Counted from the first letter of the stretch, positions 1 to 9,180 are shown. The stretch is DNA of 64,000 nt from Inhella crocodyli (GCF_004004565.1 NZ_SACM01000001.1:1550001-1614000), one strand, 5' to 3'. Translations and numbers: made by a program. Notes: generated by a model from the letters alone, not told the origin.

Positions 1-119
1 CCGTCTTGGTGCACGGCCACGCCGCAGCTGTCGTAGCCGCGGTACTCCAGGCGCTTCAGGCCTTCAACCAGGATGGGAACGATGTTGCGCGCGCTGACCG
101 CGCCGACGATGCCGCACAT
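1..119 (-). CDS. glmS: Glutamine--fructose-6-phosphate aminotransferase, N-terminal fragment
   Basis: Only the first 39 codons lie in the window; the gene runs off the left edge. The translation opens MCGIVGAVS, with the N-terminal Cys2 that is the nucleophile of class II glutamine amidotransferases once Met1 is removed. It continues through [13 protein letters not shown], the signature of GlmS. The enzyme makes glucosamine-6-phosphate, the first step towards peptidoglycan and lipopolysaccharide amino sugars. It is divergent from the Lrp-type regulator, sharing a 155-bp promoter region. The identification is firm; nothing can be said about the rest of the protein. Confidence 0.95.
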   Translation of the reverse strand, partial: MCGIVGAVSARNIVPILVEGLKRLEYRGYDSCGVAVHQD

Positions 120-207
120 GGAAGTCTCCGAGGCCGGTGGCCGTTGAACGAGGCGCGGATGCTAGGCAGTCGATGTCGAAATGAGTTTGCAGGATTTGTC
201 ACTTCCT

Positions 208-276
208 GCAATTTTTCATCCATGACCCGTTTGTTTGACTGAAAATTGCATCAAGTAATCAATGGCGCAATTTCAT
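208..276. promoter_or_regulatory. Repeated GCAATTT(T)TCAT half-sites, possible Lrp-type operator
   Basis: Three related AT-rich elements lie just before the Lrp-type gene: GCAATTTTTCAT at 208-219, its inverted form TGAAAATTGCA at 240-250, and GCAATTTCAT at 267-276, which overlaps the start codon. They stand out in otherwise GC-rich DNA. Lrp/AsnC proteins usually repress their own gene by wrapping spaced AT-rich sites, so autoregulation is a reasonable inference. Effects on divergent glmS are possible. The sites are seen; the binding is not shown. Confidence 0.45.
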
Positions 277-745
277 GACAAGCTCCATCCCCCTCGATCC
301 GGTGGATCGCCGCCTGCTGGCCCTGCTGCAGGACGACTGCGCCCTGACCAACCAGGCCTTGGCCGAGCGGGCGCACGTGTCGCCAGCCACGGCACTGCGC
401 CGCGTGAAGGCCCTGGTGGAGGCGGGCGTGGTGGAGCGGCAGGTGGCCATCCTGAGCCCCCAGCACCTGGACACCGGGCTGACCGTGCTGGCCGAGGTGA
501 CCTTGGACCGCCAAGGCGCCGAGCACCTGGACGCCTTCGAGGCCCACGCCGTGGGCTTTGCCGAGGTGCAGCAGTGCTACCGGGTCTCGCCCGGGCCGGA
601 CTTCGTGCTGGTGCTGCACGCGCCCGACATGCCGGCCTACCAGGCGCTGAGCCAGCGCCTGTTCACGCAGCAAGCGAACGTGCGCAACGTGAAGGCCTTC
701 TTCGCCACCAAGCGGGCGAAGTTCCACCCGCGGGTGCCGGTCTGA
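275..745 (+). CDS. Lrp/AsnC-family transcriptional regulator
   Basis: 156 residues, the usual size for the family. Residues about 6-60 form the AsnC-type helix-turn-helix (LDPVDRRLLALLQDD, then LAERAHVSPATALRRVKAL). Residues about 70-145 form the RAM/AsnC effector domain, with the family's GxDFVLVLHAPD stretch. Such proteins form octamers or hexadecamers and respond to amino acids; the ligand cannot be read from sequence. The ATG at 275 overlaps one of the AT-rich half-sites. The gene converges on the outer-membrane protein gene at 784, with an 8-bp inverted repeat between them. Confidence 0.9.
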   Translation: MTSSIPLDPVDRRLLALLQDDCALTNQALAERAHVSPATALRRVKALVEAGVVERQVAILSPQHLDTGLTVLAEVTLDRQGAEHLDAFEAHAVGFAEVQQCYRVSPGPDFVLVLHAPDMPAYQALSQRLFTQQANVRNVKAFFATKRAKFHPRVPV

Positions 746-751
746 GCCGGG

Positions 752-788
752 CCTAGGAGGCTGGGCGGCAGAAGCTCAGGCTCCTAGG
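752..788. terminator. Inverted repeat between convergent genes
   Basis: CCTAGGAG at 752-759 and CTCCTAGG at 781-788 are perfectly complementary. A separate 14-bp palindrome, GGCTCCTAGGAGCC, is centred near 785 and overlaps the stop codon of the leftward gene. There is no T-run, so this is at best a factor-assisted terminator for the two converging genes. Confidence 0.35.
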
Positions 789-2316
789 AGCCCAACACGC
801 CGTAGGCGTAGCCCACGCTCAGGCCCACGAAGGGCGAGCGCTGGCCGCTGCCGCGCAGGGTGCCCCACTGGCCGGCGCCCAGGCGCACGCGAAGGCGCTC
901 CAGGTCGCCCGTGCCTTCCAGCTGCAGCCAGGCCTCGAGTTGCCCCACGGCCCCGCCGCCGACCACGACGCCACCGCCCCCGGCCGCGCCCACCAGGCCT
1001 TCGACGCCCGTGCGCCAGCGCCAGGTGCCGTGGGTCCGCGCGGCGGACTGCGCCCCCATGCCGAAGAGGCCGACGGCGTAGGCCCCGGCCTTGCCCCCAG
1101 CGGCGGCATTGCCTTGGGCGGTGCCGTACCAAGTGGGGCCCAGCTCGCGGGTGAGGCTCAGGGTGGCCTGGGTGATGCCCTCGCGGCTGCCGTCCTTGAA
1201 GCGCACGCGGCCGTGGTGTTGCACGCCTCCCGCCAGGGTCTGCACGCGGACGGTGCCCTCTTCCAGGTCCTGCCCACGGGCGTCCACGCCGCGGCGGCCT
1301 TCGAGCGGCAGCACCAGGCTCAGGCGCGTCTCGTTGACGGAGAAGTGGCCGTTGGTGGCGTGGGTGCGGTTGGCGTCCAGGCGCAGCGAGGGCCCCCAGG
1401 GCGTGATCCAGCGCAGCGTGGGGCCGGCGCGCAGCAAGCGGCCGCTGCCGGTGTCCACGCCGCCGCCGCCGCCCAGGCCCAACCCGGCTTGCACGCCCAG
1501 GCGCAGCCGGGGGTGGAACAAGGCCCAGTCGGTGCCGGCGTTGACCAGCACCTCCATGTAGCCGTCGATGCCGCCCTTGGCCGCACCGGCGGCCTCCAGG
1601 CCCCACCAGGTGTCGGGCGCGGTGTACTGGCGCGCATCGGCCCCGGCCCGGCCCAAGCGGGCGGTGAGCGGCCGGCCGCTGCGGTCGCGGGTGTCGCCGC
1701 GCGGGGCGTAGAAGCCGCCGTTGAGGGCGATCTCGTCGAAGCCCACGCCGCCGCGCGCGTAGGTGCGCCCCGCGCGGCCGACGTCGCGCGGCGCGAAGGC
1801 GCGGAAGTCGTCCATGCGGCCCACGGTCAGGGTGACGCGGGTGTCGCGCACGTTGCCGCTGGGGAAGCGGATGTGGGCCACGCCCGCGCCCAGGTACCAA
1901 TCGCCGAACTCGTGGCGCACTTGCAGCTCGGGCCGCAGCATCAGGCCGCCCCCGAAGCGCAGGCTGGGGCTGCTCAAGCCGCCGCCGGCGCCCACCGTCA
2001 AGTTGGCCGCCAGGTGGGTGTTGTCGCCCAGGCGCCAGCGGCGCTGCCCGGTGACGCCGAAGACGAACACGCCGCCGTAATTGCCTTTGGCTGTGGCCAG
2101 CACCGTGGGGCCGAAGCCCCATTGGTCGTCCACCGCCACCAGCCAGCTGCCGGCCAGCAGCCCGGCCGAATCGCCGTTGGGCATGCGCAGGGGCTGCACG
2201 CTGAGCTCGGCCGTGGCCGGGCGCGCGTCCTGCGGGGCCACGGGCGGGACGGGGTTGTCATCGGCCCAGGCGGAGGCGACGAGCGCGCAGCTGGCCAGCA
2301 AGAGGAAGGGTTTCAT
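784..2316 (-). CDS. Predicted outer-membrane beta-barrel protein of unknown function
   Basis: 510 residues beginning with a clear signal peptide (MKPFLLLASCALVASAWA, cleavage near residue 18). The mature part is rich in alternating polar/apolar glycine-aromatic stretches (GGVFVFGVTGQRRWRL, YLGAGVAHIRF, FVGLSVGYAYG) typical of barrel strands, with no soluble catalytic motif. I do not recognise a named family. The start overlaps the rlmI-like stop by one base (TGATG), so translation is probably coupled, and it is the last gene of the leftward operon. It could also be a cell-surface autotransporter-like barrel. The export prediction is firmer than the barrel prediction. Confidence 0.6.
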   Translation of the reverse strand: MKPFLLLASCALVASAWADDNPVPPVAPQDARPATAELSVQPLRMPNGDSAGLLAGSWLVAVDDQWGFGPTVLATAKGNYGGVFVFGVTGQRRWRLGDNTHLAANLTVGAGGGLSSPSLRFGGGLMLRPELQVRHEFGDWYLGAGVAHIRFPSGNVRDTRVTLTVGRMDDFRAFAPRDVGRAGRTYARGGVGFDEIALNGGFYAPRGDTRDRSGRPLTARLGRAGADARQYTAPDTWWGLEAAGAAKGGIDGYMEVLVNAGTDWALFHPRLRLGVQAGLGLGGGGGVDTGSGRLLRAGPTLRWITPWGPSLRLDANRTHATNGHFSVNETRLSLVLPLEGRRGVDARGQDLEEGTVRVQTLAGGVQHHGRVRFKDGSREGITQATLSLTRELGPTWYGTAQGNAAAGGKAGAYAVGLFGMGAQSAARTHGTWRWRTGVEGLVGAAGGGGVVVGGGAVGQLEAWLQLEGTGDLERLRVRLGAGQWGTLRGSGQRSPFVGLSVGYAYGVLGS

Positions 2317-3497
2317 CAGCGCTTGATCACGAGCAGGCCCTTGAGGTACTCGCCCTCCGGGAAGCACAGGGTTTGCGGGTGGTCGGCCGCCGCGCTGAGC
2401 CGGCCGACGATGGCGCCGTCCACGCCCGCGGCCTGGCCGGCCTCGGTCACGATCTGGTGGAACAGCTCGGGGCCCACGCCGCCGCTGCAGCTGTAGGTGG
2501 CCAGCAGGCCGCCCGGGGCCAGCAGCTGCAGGCCCAGGCGGTTGATGTCCTTGTAGGCCTTGGCCGCGCGTTCGGCGTGCGCCGCGCTCGGGGCGTACTT
2601 GGGCGGGTCGAGCACGATGGCGTCGAACTGGCGGCCCTCTTGCAAGAAGCGGCGCAGCGTCGCGTTCACGTCGGCGTCCAGCGCCGTGTGGTGGGCCGGG
2701 TCGAAGCCGTTGAGCGTGACGTGCGCGCTGGCGCGGGCCAAGGCCGGCGCGGACGAGTCGACGCTGGTGACCTCCGTCGCCCCGCCGGCCAAGGCGGCGA
2801 CGGAGAAGCCGCCGGTGTAGCTGAAGCAGTTCAGCACGCGCTGGGCATTCAAGCGGCGCACCCAGCCGGCGAACTCGCGGCGGTTGTCGCGCTGGTCCAG
2901 GTAGTAGCCGGTCTTGTGGCCCTCGGCCACGTCCAGGGTCAGGCGCCAGCTGCTCTCGATCAGCTCCACGGTGGTGCTGCCCTCGCCGCGCAGCCAGCCG
3001 GTGACGGGCGGCAGGCCCTCGAGCTGGCGCACGCCGCTGTCGCTGCGCTCGTACAGGCGGGTCAGGCCGGTCACGCGCAGCAGCGCGTCGGCGATGGTGG
3101 CCTTCCAGGCCTCGGTGCCGGCGGCCCCGAACTGGGCCACCAGGGTGTCGGCGTAGCGGTCGACGATGAGGCCGGGCAGCCCATCGGCCTCGCCGTGCAC
3201 CAGGCGCACGCCGTTGCTTTCGATGCCCAGGCGCTCGCGCAGGGCCACCGCGGCGCGAAGGCGGCGCTCGAAAAAGTCGGCGTCGATGCGCTCGGCCTCG
3301 TCGAAGCTCCAGGCGCGCAGCTTGATGGACGAGTTCGGGCTGTAGGCGGCGGTGCACAGGAACTCGCCGGCGGTGCTGACGACGCGCACCGTCTCGCCGA
3401 ACTCGGCCTTGCCCTTTTGGATCGCGCCGTCGAACACCCAGGGGTGCCGGCGTTGCAGCGAGCGCTCTTTGCCGGGGCGAATTTGGATGACTGGCAT
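2316..3497 (-). CDS. rlmI: RlmI/RlmK-type 23S rRNA cytosine methyltransferase
   Basis: 393 residues. An N-terminal PUA domain (about 1-85, with IRPGKERSLQRRHPWVFDGAI) is followed by an EEHEE linker region and a Rossmann methyltransferase domain. The S-adenosylmethionine motif is FSYTGGFS at 225-232, and the catalytic loop is VLDPPKY near 295-301. E. coli RlmI makes m5C1962 in 23S rRNA; this close match in length and motif order supports the same job, though the exact target base is inferred. The gene sits 47 bp after xerC and overlaps the next gene by one base. Confidence 0.88.
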   Translation of the reverse strand: MPVIQIRPGKERSLQRRHPWVFDGAIQKGKAEFGETVRVVSTAGEFLCTAAYSPNSSIKLRAWSFDEAERIDADFFERRLRAAVALRERLGIESNGVRLVHGEADGLPGLIVDRYADTLVAQFGAAGTEAWKATIADALLRVTGLTRLYERSDSGVRQLEGLPPVTGWLRGEGSTTVELIESSWRLTLDVAEGHKTGYYLDQRDNRREFAGWVRRLNAQRVLNCFSYTGGFSVAALAGGATEVTSVDSSAPALARASAHVTLNGFDPAHHTALDADVNATLRRFLQEGRQFDAIVLDPPKYAPSAAHAERAAKAYKDINRLGLQLLAPGGLLATYSCSGGVGPELFHQIVTEAGQAAGVDGAIVGRLSAAADHPQTLCFPEGEYLKGLLVIKR

Positions 3498-3544
3498 AGG
3501 GGCGGGATTGTGGCCCGCGCCAAGGGCGAGGCCGTGCCCAGCGC

Positions 3545-4471
3545 CTACTTCTTGCCCTTGGCCCGCGGGTGTGCGGCGTCGTACACCTGGGCCAGGTGCT
3601 GCCAGTCCAGGCGCGTGTAGACCTGCGTGGTGCTGATGTTGGCGTGCCCCAGCAGCTCTTGCACGGCGCGCAGGTCGCCGCTGCTTTGCAGCAGGTGGCT
3701 GGCGTAGCTGTGGCGCAGCATGTGCGGGTGCACGTGCGTGGGCAGGCCGGCGGCCACGGCGGCCTCGGCCAAGCGCTTGCGGGCCTGGCTGGGGCTCAGG
3801 CGGGCACCGCGCTCGCCCACCAGCAAGGCGGGCTCGTCGGGCCGGGCCAGCCGGTGGCGAACGGCCGCCCAGGCCCGCACGGCGGCCAAGGCCGGCGCGC
3901 CCAAGGGCACGGCGCGGCGCTTGCTGCCCTTGCCCACCACCTGCGCCTCGGCGTTGGCCAGGTCCACAAAGCCGTTGCCACCGGGCTGCAGGTCCAAGGC
4001 CAAGACCTCGCCGATGCGCAGGCCGGCGCCGTAAAGCAGCTCGATCAGGCAGCGGTCGCGCAGGGCCGCGGGCTCGTCCTCGCTGGCGGCCGCCGTGGCG
4101 TGCTGGGCCAGTTGCACGGCGTCGTCCACGGCCAGGGCCTTGGGCAGGGGGCGCCCGGCGCGCGGGGCCTTCACGCCCGACAGCGGGTCGTGGTCGATGC
4201 GGCGCTGTTGCGCCAGCCACTGGTAGTAGCCGCGCCAGGCCGACAGGATCAGCGCCAGGCTGCGCGGCCCCAGGTGGGCGGCGTGCAGCTCGGCCACCAG
4301 GCCTCGGGCGGCCGCCGGGCGGAGCTGGTCCAGCGGCAGGCCGAGTTGCTCGCAGCCGGCTTGCAGGCGGGCCAGGGCGTCGGCGTACAGGCGCAGCGTC
4401 CGCTCGGCCAGGCGGCGCTGCACGCGCAGCGTCGTCAGGTACTCGTCGAACGGCGACGCGGCGTCAGGCAA
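3545..4471 (-). CDS. xerC: Tyrosine recombinase XerC
   Basis: 308 residues, standard for XerC. The N-terminal SAM-like core-binding domain spans about 5-90 and the catalytic domain about 105-300. All catalytic residues are visible: Arg152 (GAGLRIGEV), Lys181 (GKGSKRR), His250 and Arg253 (HMLRHSYASHLL), His276 (LGHANISTTQ) and the Tyr285 nucleophile (QVYTR). XerC with XerD resolves chromosome dimers at dif. The order dapF-DUF484-xerC is a conserved housekeeping arrangement in proteobacteria, so this is not a phage or integron integrase. The start lies 21 bp after the DUF484 stop. Confidence 0.93.
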   Translation of the reverse strand: MPDAASPFDEYLTTLRVQRRLAERTLRLYADALARLQAGCEQLGLPLDQLRPAAARGLVAELHAAHLGPRSLALILSAWRGYYQWLAQQRRIDHDPLSGVKAPRAGRPLPKALAVDDAVQLAQHATAAASEDEPAALRDRCLIELLYGAGLRIGEVLALDLQPGGNGFVDLANAEAQVVGKGSKRRAVPLGAPALAAVRAWAAVRHRLARPDEPALLVGERGARLSPSQARKRLAEAAVAAGLPTHVHPHMLRHSYASHLLQSSGDLRAVQELLGHANISTTQVYTRLDWQHLAQVYDAAHPRAKGKK

Positions 4472-4492
4472 GGGGCAGCGCGCGCCGAGGCG

Positions 4493-5167
4493 TCAGGCGA
4501 GGTGCTTGGCCAAGGCGGTGCCGGCCACCTCGGCCACGCGCAGCAAGAACTCGTTGCCCTTGTCCGGGGCGTAGCGGGTCGCATCGGGCGACGACAGCAC
4601 GATGAGCCCGAAGGGCGCGGCGTCCGGCCCTTGGCCGGGACGGCGCAAGGGGATCAAGGCCATGGAGCCCACGGGCCCGGCCACCCAGCGCGAGGGGGCG
4701 CTGCCGTCGTTGAGCGTGCAGCGCGGCTCGCTCATCTCGGCGGCCAAGGCCTTGACCTCGTCGGCCACCGGCGCGGCCCAGTCGGCCTCGGCGTGCTCGG
4801 GCTTGACCCCCCACACGCGCAGCGCGGCCTGCGGGATCAGGAACTGCTCGCGCAGGCCGTCCAGCAGGCCCTCGGGCGTGGCGCCGTCTTGCATTTGCGC
4901 CAGGGTCCAGCGCTGCAGCTTCTCGAAGTGACCGAGGTTCTCGGTGCCGGCGCGGATCATTTCGATGATGCGCTGCTCCAGGCCCTTGATGCGCTGGCGC
5001 AGCATGTCGGCCTGGCGCTCTTGCAGGCTGACGGTGCGGTGCCCCAGCGGGTGGCTGAGCTGGATGGCGGCCAGCAGCTCGGCGTAGCGCTCGAAGAAGC
5101 TGGGGTTGGACGCCAGGTAGTTGGCCAGGTCTTGCTCGGTGATGCCTTGGATCTCGTTCGTGCTCAC
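4493..5167 (-). CDS. DUF484 family protein
   Basis: 224 residues. The opening [20 protein letters not shown] is the DUF484 signature. Next comes a predicted coiled coil at about 45-75 ([20 protein letters not shown]) and a GAF-like alpha/beta domain from about 85 to the end. Family members sit between dapF and xerC in many proteobacteria; their molecular role is not established. The start overlaps the dapF stop by four bases (ATGA), so the two are co-translated. Calling the C-terminal part GAF-like rests on family knowledge, not on a motif I can point to. Confidence 0.88.
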   Translation of the reverse strand: MSTNEIQGITEQDLANYLASNPSFFERYAELLAAIQLSHPLGHRTVSLQERQADMLRQRIKGLEQRIIEMIRAGTENLGHFEKLQRWTLAQMQDGATPEGLLDGLREQFLIPQAALRVWGVKPEHAEADWAAPVADEVKALAAEMSEPRCTLNDGSAPSRWVAGPVGSMALIPLRRPGQGPDAAPFGLIVLSSPDATRYAPDKGNEFLLRVAEVAGTALAKHLA

Positions 5168-5979
5168 AGCTGGATGACTCCGTCAAAAACCGTTTCGGCC
5201 GGGCCGGTCATGAAGACGCTGCCCTGGCCATCCCATTCGATGCGCAGCAGTCCGCCGCGCGCTTGCACTTCCACCGCGGCGTCGAACCAGCCCGCGCGGA
5301 TGCCGGCCACCACGGCCGCGCAGGTGCCGGTGCCACAAGCCAGGGTTTCGCCGGCGCCGCGCTCGTAGACGCGAATGCGGGCGTGCCCGCGGTCCAGCAC
5401 CTGCACAAAGCCGACGTTCACCCCTTGTGGGAAGGCCGGCAGCGCCTGGATGCGCGGGCCCAGGGTCTCGACCGGCGCCGTGTCCACGTCCACCACGCGC
5501 AGCACCGCGTGCGGGTTGCCCATGGACAGCACGGCCACGTCGTTCAGCAGGGGCTCGTCCCCCGGCAGCGCAGGGGGCACATACGGCACGCGGGCCGCTT
5601 CGAACACGGGCGGGCCCATGTCCACGCGCACGCGCCCGTCGGCCGCCAGGGCCAGGGTCAGCACGGCGTTGACGGTGCGCACGCGCACCACGTCTTTCTC
5701 GGTCAGGCCTTTGTCGCGGACGAAGCGCACGAAGCAGCGCGCGCCGTTGCCACAGTGCTCGACCTCGGCGCCGTCGGCGCCGTTGAAGATGCGGTAGCGG
5801 AAGTCGATGCCGGGCTCGGTGCTGGCCTCGACCACCAAGACTTGGTCGCAACCCACGCCGAAGCGGCGGTCGCCCAGCCGGCGCAGTTGCGCGGGGCCAA
5901 GCTCGAAGGGCTGGCGCGTGGCGTCGATCACGACGAAGTCGTTGCCGGCGCCTTGCATCTTGGTGAAGGACAACTGCAT
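5164..5979 (-). CDS. dapF: Diaminopimelate epimerase
   Basis: 271 residues, normal length. The two active-site cysteines are clear: Cys76 in EHCGNGARC and Cys215 in LACGTGTC. The N-terminus [15 protein letters not shown] is a family hallmark. DapF converts LL- to meso-diaminopimelate for lysine and peptidoglycan synthesis. It lies 16 bp after the upstream acyltransferase gene and overlaps DUF484. The cluster therefore groups envelope functions: lipid A acylation and a peptidoglycan precursor. Confidence 0.96.
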   Translation of the reverse strand: MQLSFTKMQGAGNDFVVIDATRQPFELGPAQLRRLGDRRFGVGCDQVLVVEASTEPGIDFRYRIFNGADGAEVEHCGNGARCFVRFVRDKGLTEKDVVRVRTVNAVLTLALAADGRVRVDMGPPVFEAARVPYVPPALPGDEPLLNDVAVLSMGNPHAVLRVVDVDTAPVETLGPRIQALPAFPQGVNVGFVQVLDRGHARIRVYERGAGETLACGTGTCAAVVAGIRAGWFDAAVEVQARGGLLRIEWDGQGSVFMTGPAETVFDGVIQL

Positions 5980-5995
5980 GGGTCGATTGTCGCGG

Positions 5996-6892
5996 TCAGT
6001 ACAGCCCAGGCTGCCCTTCGGGCCGCGTTTTGAAGCGCTTGTGCACCCACAGGTACTGCGCCGGCTGCTCGCGGATGCGCGCCTCCAGCCAGCGGTTGAG
6101 CGTGGCCGTGTCGGCCTCGGCGTCGCCCGTCGGGAAGTTTTCCAGCGGCGGCGGCGCGATGACCTTGTAGCCCTGACCGCCGGGCTTGGTGTGCACGATG
6201 AGCGGCAGCACGGTCATGCCCAGGCTCGCGGCCATCTTGGCCGGGGCCAACAGGGTGCAGGCCGGCACGCCAAAGAAGGGCACGAAGGTGGAGTTGTCGC
6301 GGCCGAAGTCCATGTCGGGCGCATTGACGAAGCCGTAGCCCTGGCGAATGAGCTTGATGACCGGGCGGATGCCGTCGTGCCGGTCGACGAAGGCGTTGGT
6401 GCCAAAGCGACCGCGGCCCTTCATCAGCGCCGCGTCGAACACCGGGTTGCTCTGGCGCTGGTACACGTCGACCGCGGACTTGCTTTGGCCCAGCATCAAG
6501 GCCGGCGCGGCCCAGTCCAGGCCGGCGAAGTGCGGCAGCAGCCACATCACGGGCCGCTCGCTGCGCTCGCCCTGGCGGATGTCGCCCTCGAACTCCATCA
6601 GGCGCAGCAGGCGCTCGCGCGACGCGAACCACAGCAGGCCGCGCTCCAGGATGGAGCGGCCCATCCAGCCGAAATGCTCGCGGGCCAGGGCCTCGCGCTG
6701 AGCCACGCTGTGCTCGGGAAAGCAAAGCGCAAGGTTGCGCAGCGCGATGCGCCGGCGCGATGCGGCCAGGCGCCACAGCAGCGCGCCCAGGCCACGGCCC
6801 AACGCAGCCAACACCGGCAGGGGCAGCCAGTGCAGCAGCCAAAGCAAGGCGATGGCGGCGCGCGCGCCGGCGCGGGACAAGACGCCCTTCAT
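5996..6892 (-). CDS. LpxL/LpxM-type lipid A acyltransferase, second copy
   Basis: 298 residues with an N-terminal membrane segment (about 11-40). The HX4D acyltransferase motif is at His121-Asp126 ([10 protein letters not shown]). The C-terminal [13 protein letters not shown] matches the LpxL/HtrB family end. Such inner-membrane enzymes add secondary acyl chains to Kdo2-lipid A. The ATG at 6892 overlaps the stop of the first acyltransferase (ATGA). Two adjacent paralogues fit sequential LpxL- and LpxM-like steps, but which chain each adds cannot be told from sequence. Confidence 0.88.
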   Translation of the reverse strand: MKGVLSRAGARAAIALLWLLHWLPLPVLAALGRGLGALLWRLAASRRRIALRNLALCFPEHSVAQREALAREHFGWMGRSILERGLLWFASRERLLRLMEFEGDIRQGERSERPVMWLLPHFAGLDWAAPALMLGQSKSAVDVYQRQSNPVFDAALMKGRGRFGTNAFVDRHDGIRPVIKLIRQGYGFVNAPDMDFGRDNSTFVPFFGVPACTLLAPAKMAASLGMTVLPLIVHTKPGGQGYKVIAPPPLENFPTGDAEADTATLNRWLEARIREQPAQYLWVHKRFKTRPEGQPGLY

Positions 6893-7731
6893 GCCGACGG
6901 CTCCGCCGAGCGGGGTGCTTTGTAGCGGTTGTAGCCCCACAGGTACTGGCTGGGCATCTCGCGGATCAACAACTCCATGGCGCGGTTGGTGGCCAGGGTC
7001 AGGGCGTCCAGATCGGGTTCGCCGGCCGGCAGCGGGAAGTCGCGCACGTGCACCACGAAACCGCGCCCCCAACGCAAGCGCTCGCACCAGAACAAGATGG
7101 GCACGCAGGCCGTCTGCTGGATCAAGCGGGCGGCCAGGGTCATGGTGTAGGCCGTCTGGCCGAAGAAGGGCTGCCACTGGCCCATGCCCTCGGGCGGCAC
7201 CTGGTCGGGCAGCACGCCCACCGCCTCGCCCTTCTTGAGGGCCCGCAGCATTTGCCGGATGCCCGCCAGCGCCGCCGGTGCGGCCGCCAGGTGCTCGCGG
7301 TCGCGCGAGGCGGCCACCAATTCGCGCAGCCAGGGCTTGCGCGCCGGCCGAAACATGACGGTGATGGGGCGTTGGGCGCCGAAGCGCTCGGCGTAGGCCT
7401 GCGCAGCGGCCTCGAAGCAGCCCATGTGCGGGGTCAGGATCAAAAGCCCACGCCCTTGCGCCAGCGCGGCCTCGACCTTCTCGGCCCCGTCCCAGTGCAC
7501 CCAGTCGCCCAGGGGCTGGGTGCGCGGGCGCAGCCACAGCCAAGGGATCTCGAACAGCATGCGCCCGGCCGAGGCCACCGCGCCCACCCAGGGCACGCCG
7601 GCCAGGCGCGTGTGCGCACGCAAGCGGCTTCGGTAACTGGGCGACAGCGCGAAGGCCACCCAGCCGGCCACGGCCCCCAGGCCGTGCAAAAGCCACAGGG
7701 GCCAGCGAGACATCCAACGCAACAGGAACAT
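6889..7731 (-). CDS. LpxL/HtrB-type lipid A acyltransferase, first copy
   Basis: 280 residues from the ATG at 7731. The open frame continues to 7854, but the extra residues are not family-like, and homologues start near [19 protein letters not shown], the membrane anchor. The catalytic HX4E is His102-Glu107 ([12 protein letters not shown]), and the end is [13 protein letters not shown]. It differs from its neighbour in having Glu rather than Asp in this motif. No ribosome binding site precedes the ATG; a -10-like TTATCT lies 4 bases before it, so the message may be nearly leaderless. It is divergent from metK and heads the leftward operon. Confidence 0.87.
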   Translation of the reverse strand: MFLLRWMSRWPLWLLHGLGAVAGWVAFALSPSYRSRLRAHTRLAGVPWVGAVASAGRMLFEIPWLWLRPRTQPLGDWVHWDGAEKVEAALAQGRGLLILTPHMGCFEAAAQAYAERFGAQRPITVMFRPARKPWLRELVAASRDREHLAAAPAALAGIRQMLRALKKGEAVGVLPDQVPPEGMGQWQPFFGQTAYTMTLAARLIQQTACVPILFWCERLRWGRGFVVHVRDFPLPAGEPDLDALTLATNRAMELLIREMPSQYLWGYNRYKAPRSAEPSA

Positions 7732-7772
7732 GGGCAGATAATGCGGCGGTCGCCGAGTTAACCAGACAACTT

Positions 7773-7866
7773 GCGGGGCGACGGAGCTTCGGGCTCCACC
7801 AAATGCCGCTAAAGCGTCGCCGCCACCTTCCTGGGACGGCAACGCCGGTTGCAACGTTCACAGGAG
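7773..7866 (+). promoter_or_regulatory. Structured 5' leader of metK and its ribosome binding site
   Basis: GGCGAC at 7777-7782 can pair with GTCGCC at 7816-7821, enclosing a second hairpin GGAGC(TTCGG)GCTCC at 7783-7797 and a loop containing CCGCTAAAG. GCGG at 7773-7776 is complementary to CCGC at 7806-7809 in that loop, which would give a pseudoknot. The likely ribosome binding site GGAG is at 7863-7866, eight bases before the GTG start. metK genes are often under S-adenosylmethionine riboswitches; I cannot match this to a named class with confidence. Confidence 0.4.
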
Positions 7867-7874
7867 TTTATGCA

Positions 7875-9056
7875 GTGGCATCCAGCGATTTCCTCTTCAC
7901 GTCCGAATCCGTCTCGGAAGGGCACCCCGACAAGGTGGCCGACCAAATCTCCGACGCCATCCTGGACGCGATCTACACCCAAGACCCCCTGAGCCGCGTC
8001 GCGGCCGAGACCCTGTGCAACACGGGCCTCGTGGTGCTGGCCGGTGAGATCACCACCAACGCGCACGTCGATTACATCCAGGTCGCCCGCGACACCATCA
8101 AGCGCATCGGCTACGACAACACCGAGTACGGCATCGACTACAAGGGCTGCGCCGTGCTCGTGGCCTACGACAAGCAAAGCAACGACATCGCCCAGGGCGT
8201 GGACCGCGCCAGCGACGACTACCTGAACATCGGCGCCGGCGACCAAGGCCTGATGTTCGGCTACGCCTGCGACGAGACGCCCGAGCTGATGCCCGCGCCG
8301 ATCTACTACGCACACCGCCTGGTCGAGCGCCAAGCCCAGCTGCGCAAAGACGGCCGCCTGCCCTTCCTGCGCCCCGACGCCAAGAGCCAGGTGACCATGC
8401 GCTACGTGGACGGCCGCCCCCACAGCATCGACACCGTGGTGCTGAGCAGCCAGCACGCGCCCGAGATGAGCCTGGGCGACAAGATGAAGCCCGAGTTCAT
8501 CGAGGCCGTCATCGAAGAAATCATCAAGCCCGTGCTGCCCAAGGAGTGGCTGCAGGACACGAAGTACCTGGTGAACCCCACCGGCCGCTTCGTCATCGGC
8601 GGCCCGCAGGGCGATTGCGGCCTCACCGGCCGCAAGATCATCGTCGACACCTACGGCGGCGCCTGCCCGCACGGCGGTGGCGCCTTCTCGGGCAAGGACC
8701 CGACGAAGGTCGACCGCTCGGCCGCCTACGCCGCGCGCTACGTGGCCAAGAACATCGTGGCCGCCGGCCTGGCGCGCCAGTGCCAGATCCAGGTGGCCTA
8801 CGCCATCGGCGTGGCCCGCCCGATGAACATCACGGTCTACACCGAAGGCACCGGCGTCATCAGCGACGACAAGCTCTCGGCCCTGGTGGCCGAGCACTTC
8901 GACCTGCGCCCGCGCGGCATCATCGAAATGCTGAACCTGCGCCGTCCGATTTACGAAAAGACCGCCGCCTACGGCCACTTCGGCCGTGAAGAGCCGGAGT
9001 TCTCCTGGGAAAGAACCGACAAGGCGGCCGCGCTGCGCGCGGCTGCGGGGCTGTAA
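7875..9056 (+). CDS. metK: S-adenosylmethionine synthetase
   Basis: 393 residues, the normal size. The GTG at 7875 is chosen over the upstream in-frame ATG at 7803: the family begins at [16 protein letters not shown], and GGAG sits at the right distance. The ATG at 7870 is out of frame. Signature motifs are [16 protein letters not shown] (120-135) and the phosphate loop [16 protein letters not shown] near 275-290. The enzyme joins ATP and methionine to make S-adenosylmethionine. An imperfect copy of its last 13 codons lies 119 bp downstream, and a strong terminator follows. Confidence 0.97.
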   Translation: MASSDFLFTSESVSEGHPDKVADQISDAILDAIYTQDPLSRVAAETLCNTGLVVLAGEITTNAHVDYIQVARDTIKRIGYDNTEYGIDYKGCAVLVAYDKQSNDIAQGVDRASDDYLNIGAGDQGLMFGYACDETPELMPAPIYYAHRLVERQAQLRKDGRLPFLRPDAKSQVTMRYVDGRPHSIDTVVLSSQHAPEMSLGDKMKPEFIEAVIEEIIKPVLPKEWLQDTKYLVNPTGRFVIGGPQGDCGLTGRKIIVDTYGGACPHGGGAFSGKDPTKVDRSAAYAARYVAKNIVAAGLARQCQIQVAYAIGVARPMNITVYTEGTGVISDDKLSALVAEHFDLRPRGIIEMLNLRRPIYEKTAAYGHFGREEPEFSWERTDKAAALRAAAGL

Positions 9057-9134
9057 GCCTCCGAGCGCAGCGAGCTTGGCGGTTCTTGGGCGGAGTTCAT
9101 GCCGGCACCTGCCGGCGTGAACACAGACCAACGC

Positions 9135-9179
9135 ACCGACAAGGCCGCCACGCTGCGCGCGGCCGCCGGGCTGTAAGCC
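9135..9179 (+). repeat. Second copy of the metK 3' end
   Basis: These 45 bases match 9016-9060, the last codons of metK plus three bases, at 41 positions. Both encode TDKAA(A/T)LRAAAGL followed by TAA. Three of the four differences are third-codon-position changes and one gives Ala to Thr. The octamer CGGAGTTC also occurs before both copies. The pattern suggests that the copy was once a functional metK end, left by recombination or duplication, not random similarity. Confidence 0.75.
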
Positions 9180-9180
9180 A

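Noticed and set aside
940-2496. 518-codon plus-strand frame
   Set aside because: It is antisense to the outer-membrane protein gene, which has a signal peptide and coupled start; the frame itself has biased composition without motifs.
3545-4471. Tyrosine recombinase as a sign of an integrated element
   Set aside because: The dapF-DUF484-xerC order and full XerC motifs show the housekeeping chromosome-dimer resolvase. No attachment-site repeats or phage genes are nearby.
7803-7872. Upstream ATG codons for metK at 7803 and 7870
   Set aside because: The first adds residues unlike any family member and lies in the structured leader; the second is out of frame. The GTG at 7875 fits the family start and the ribosome binding site.
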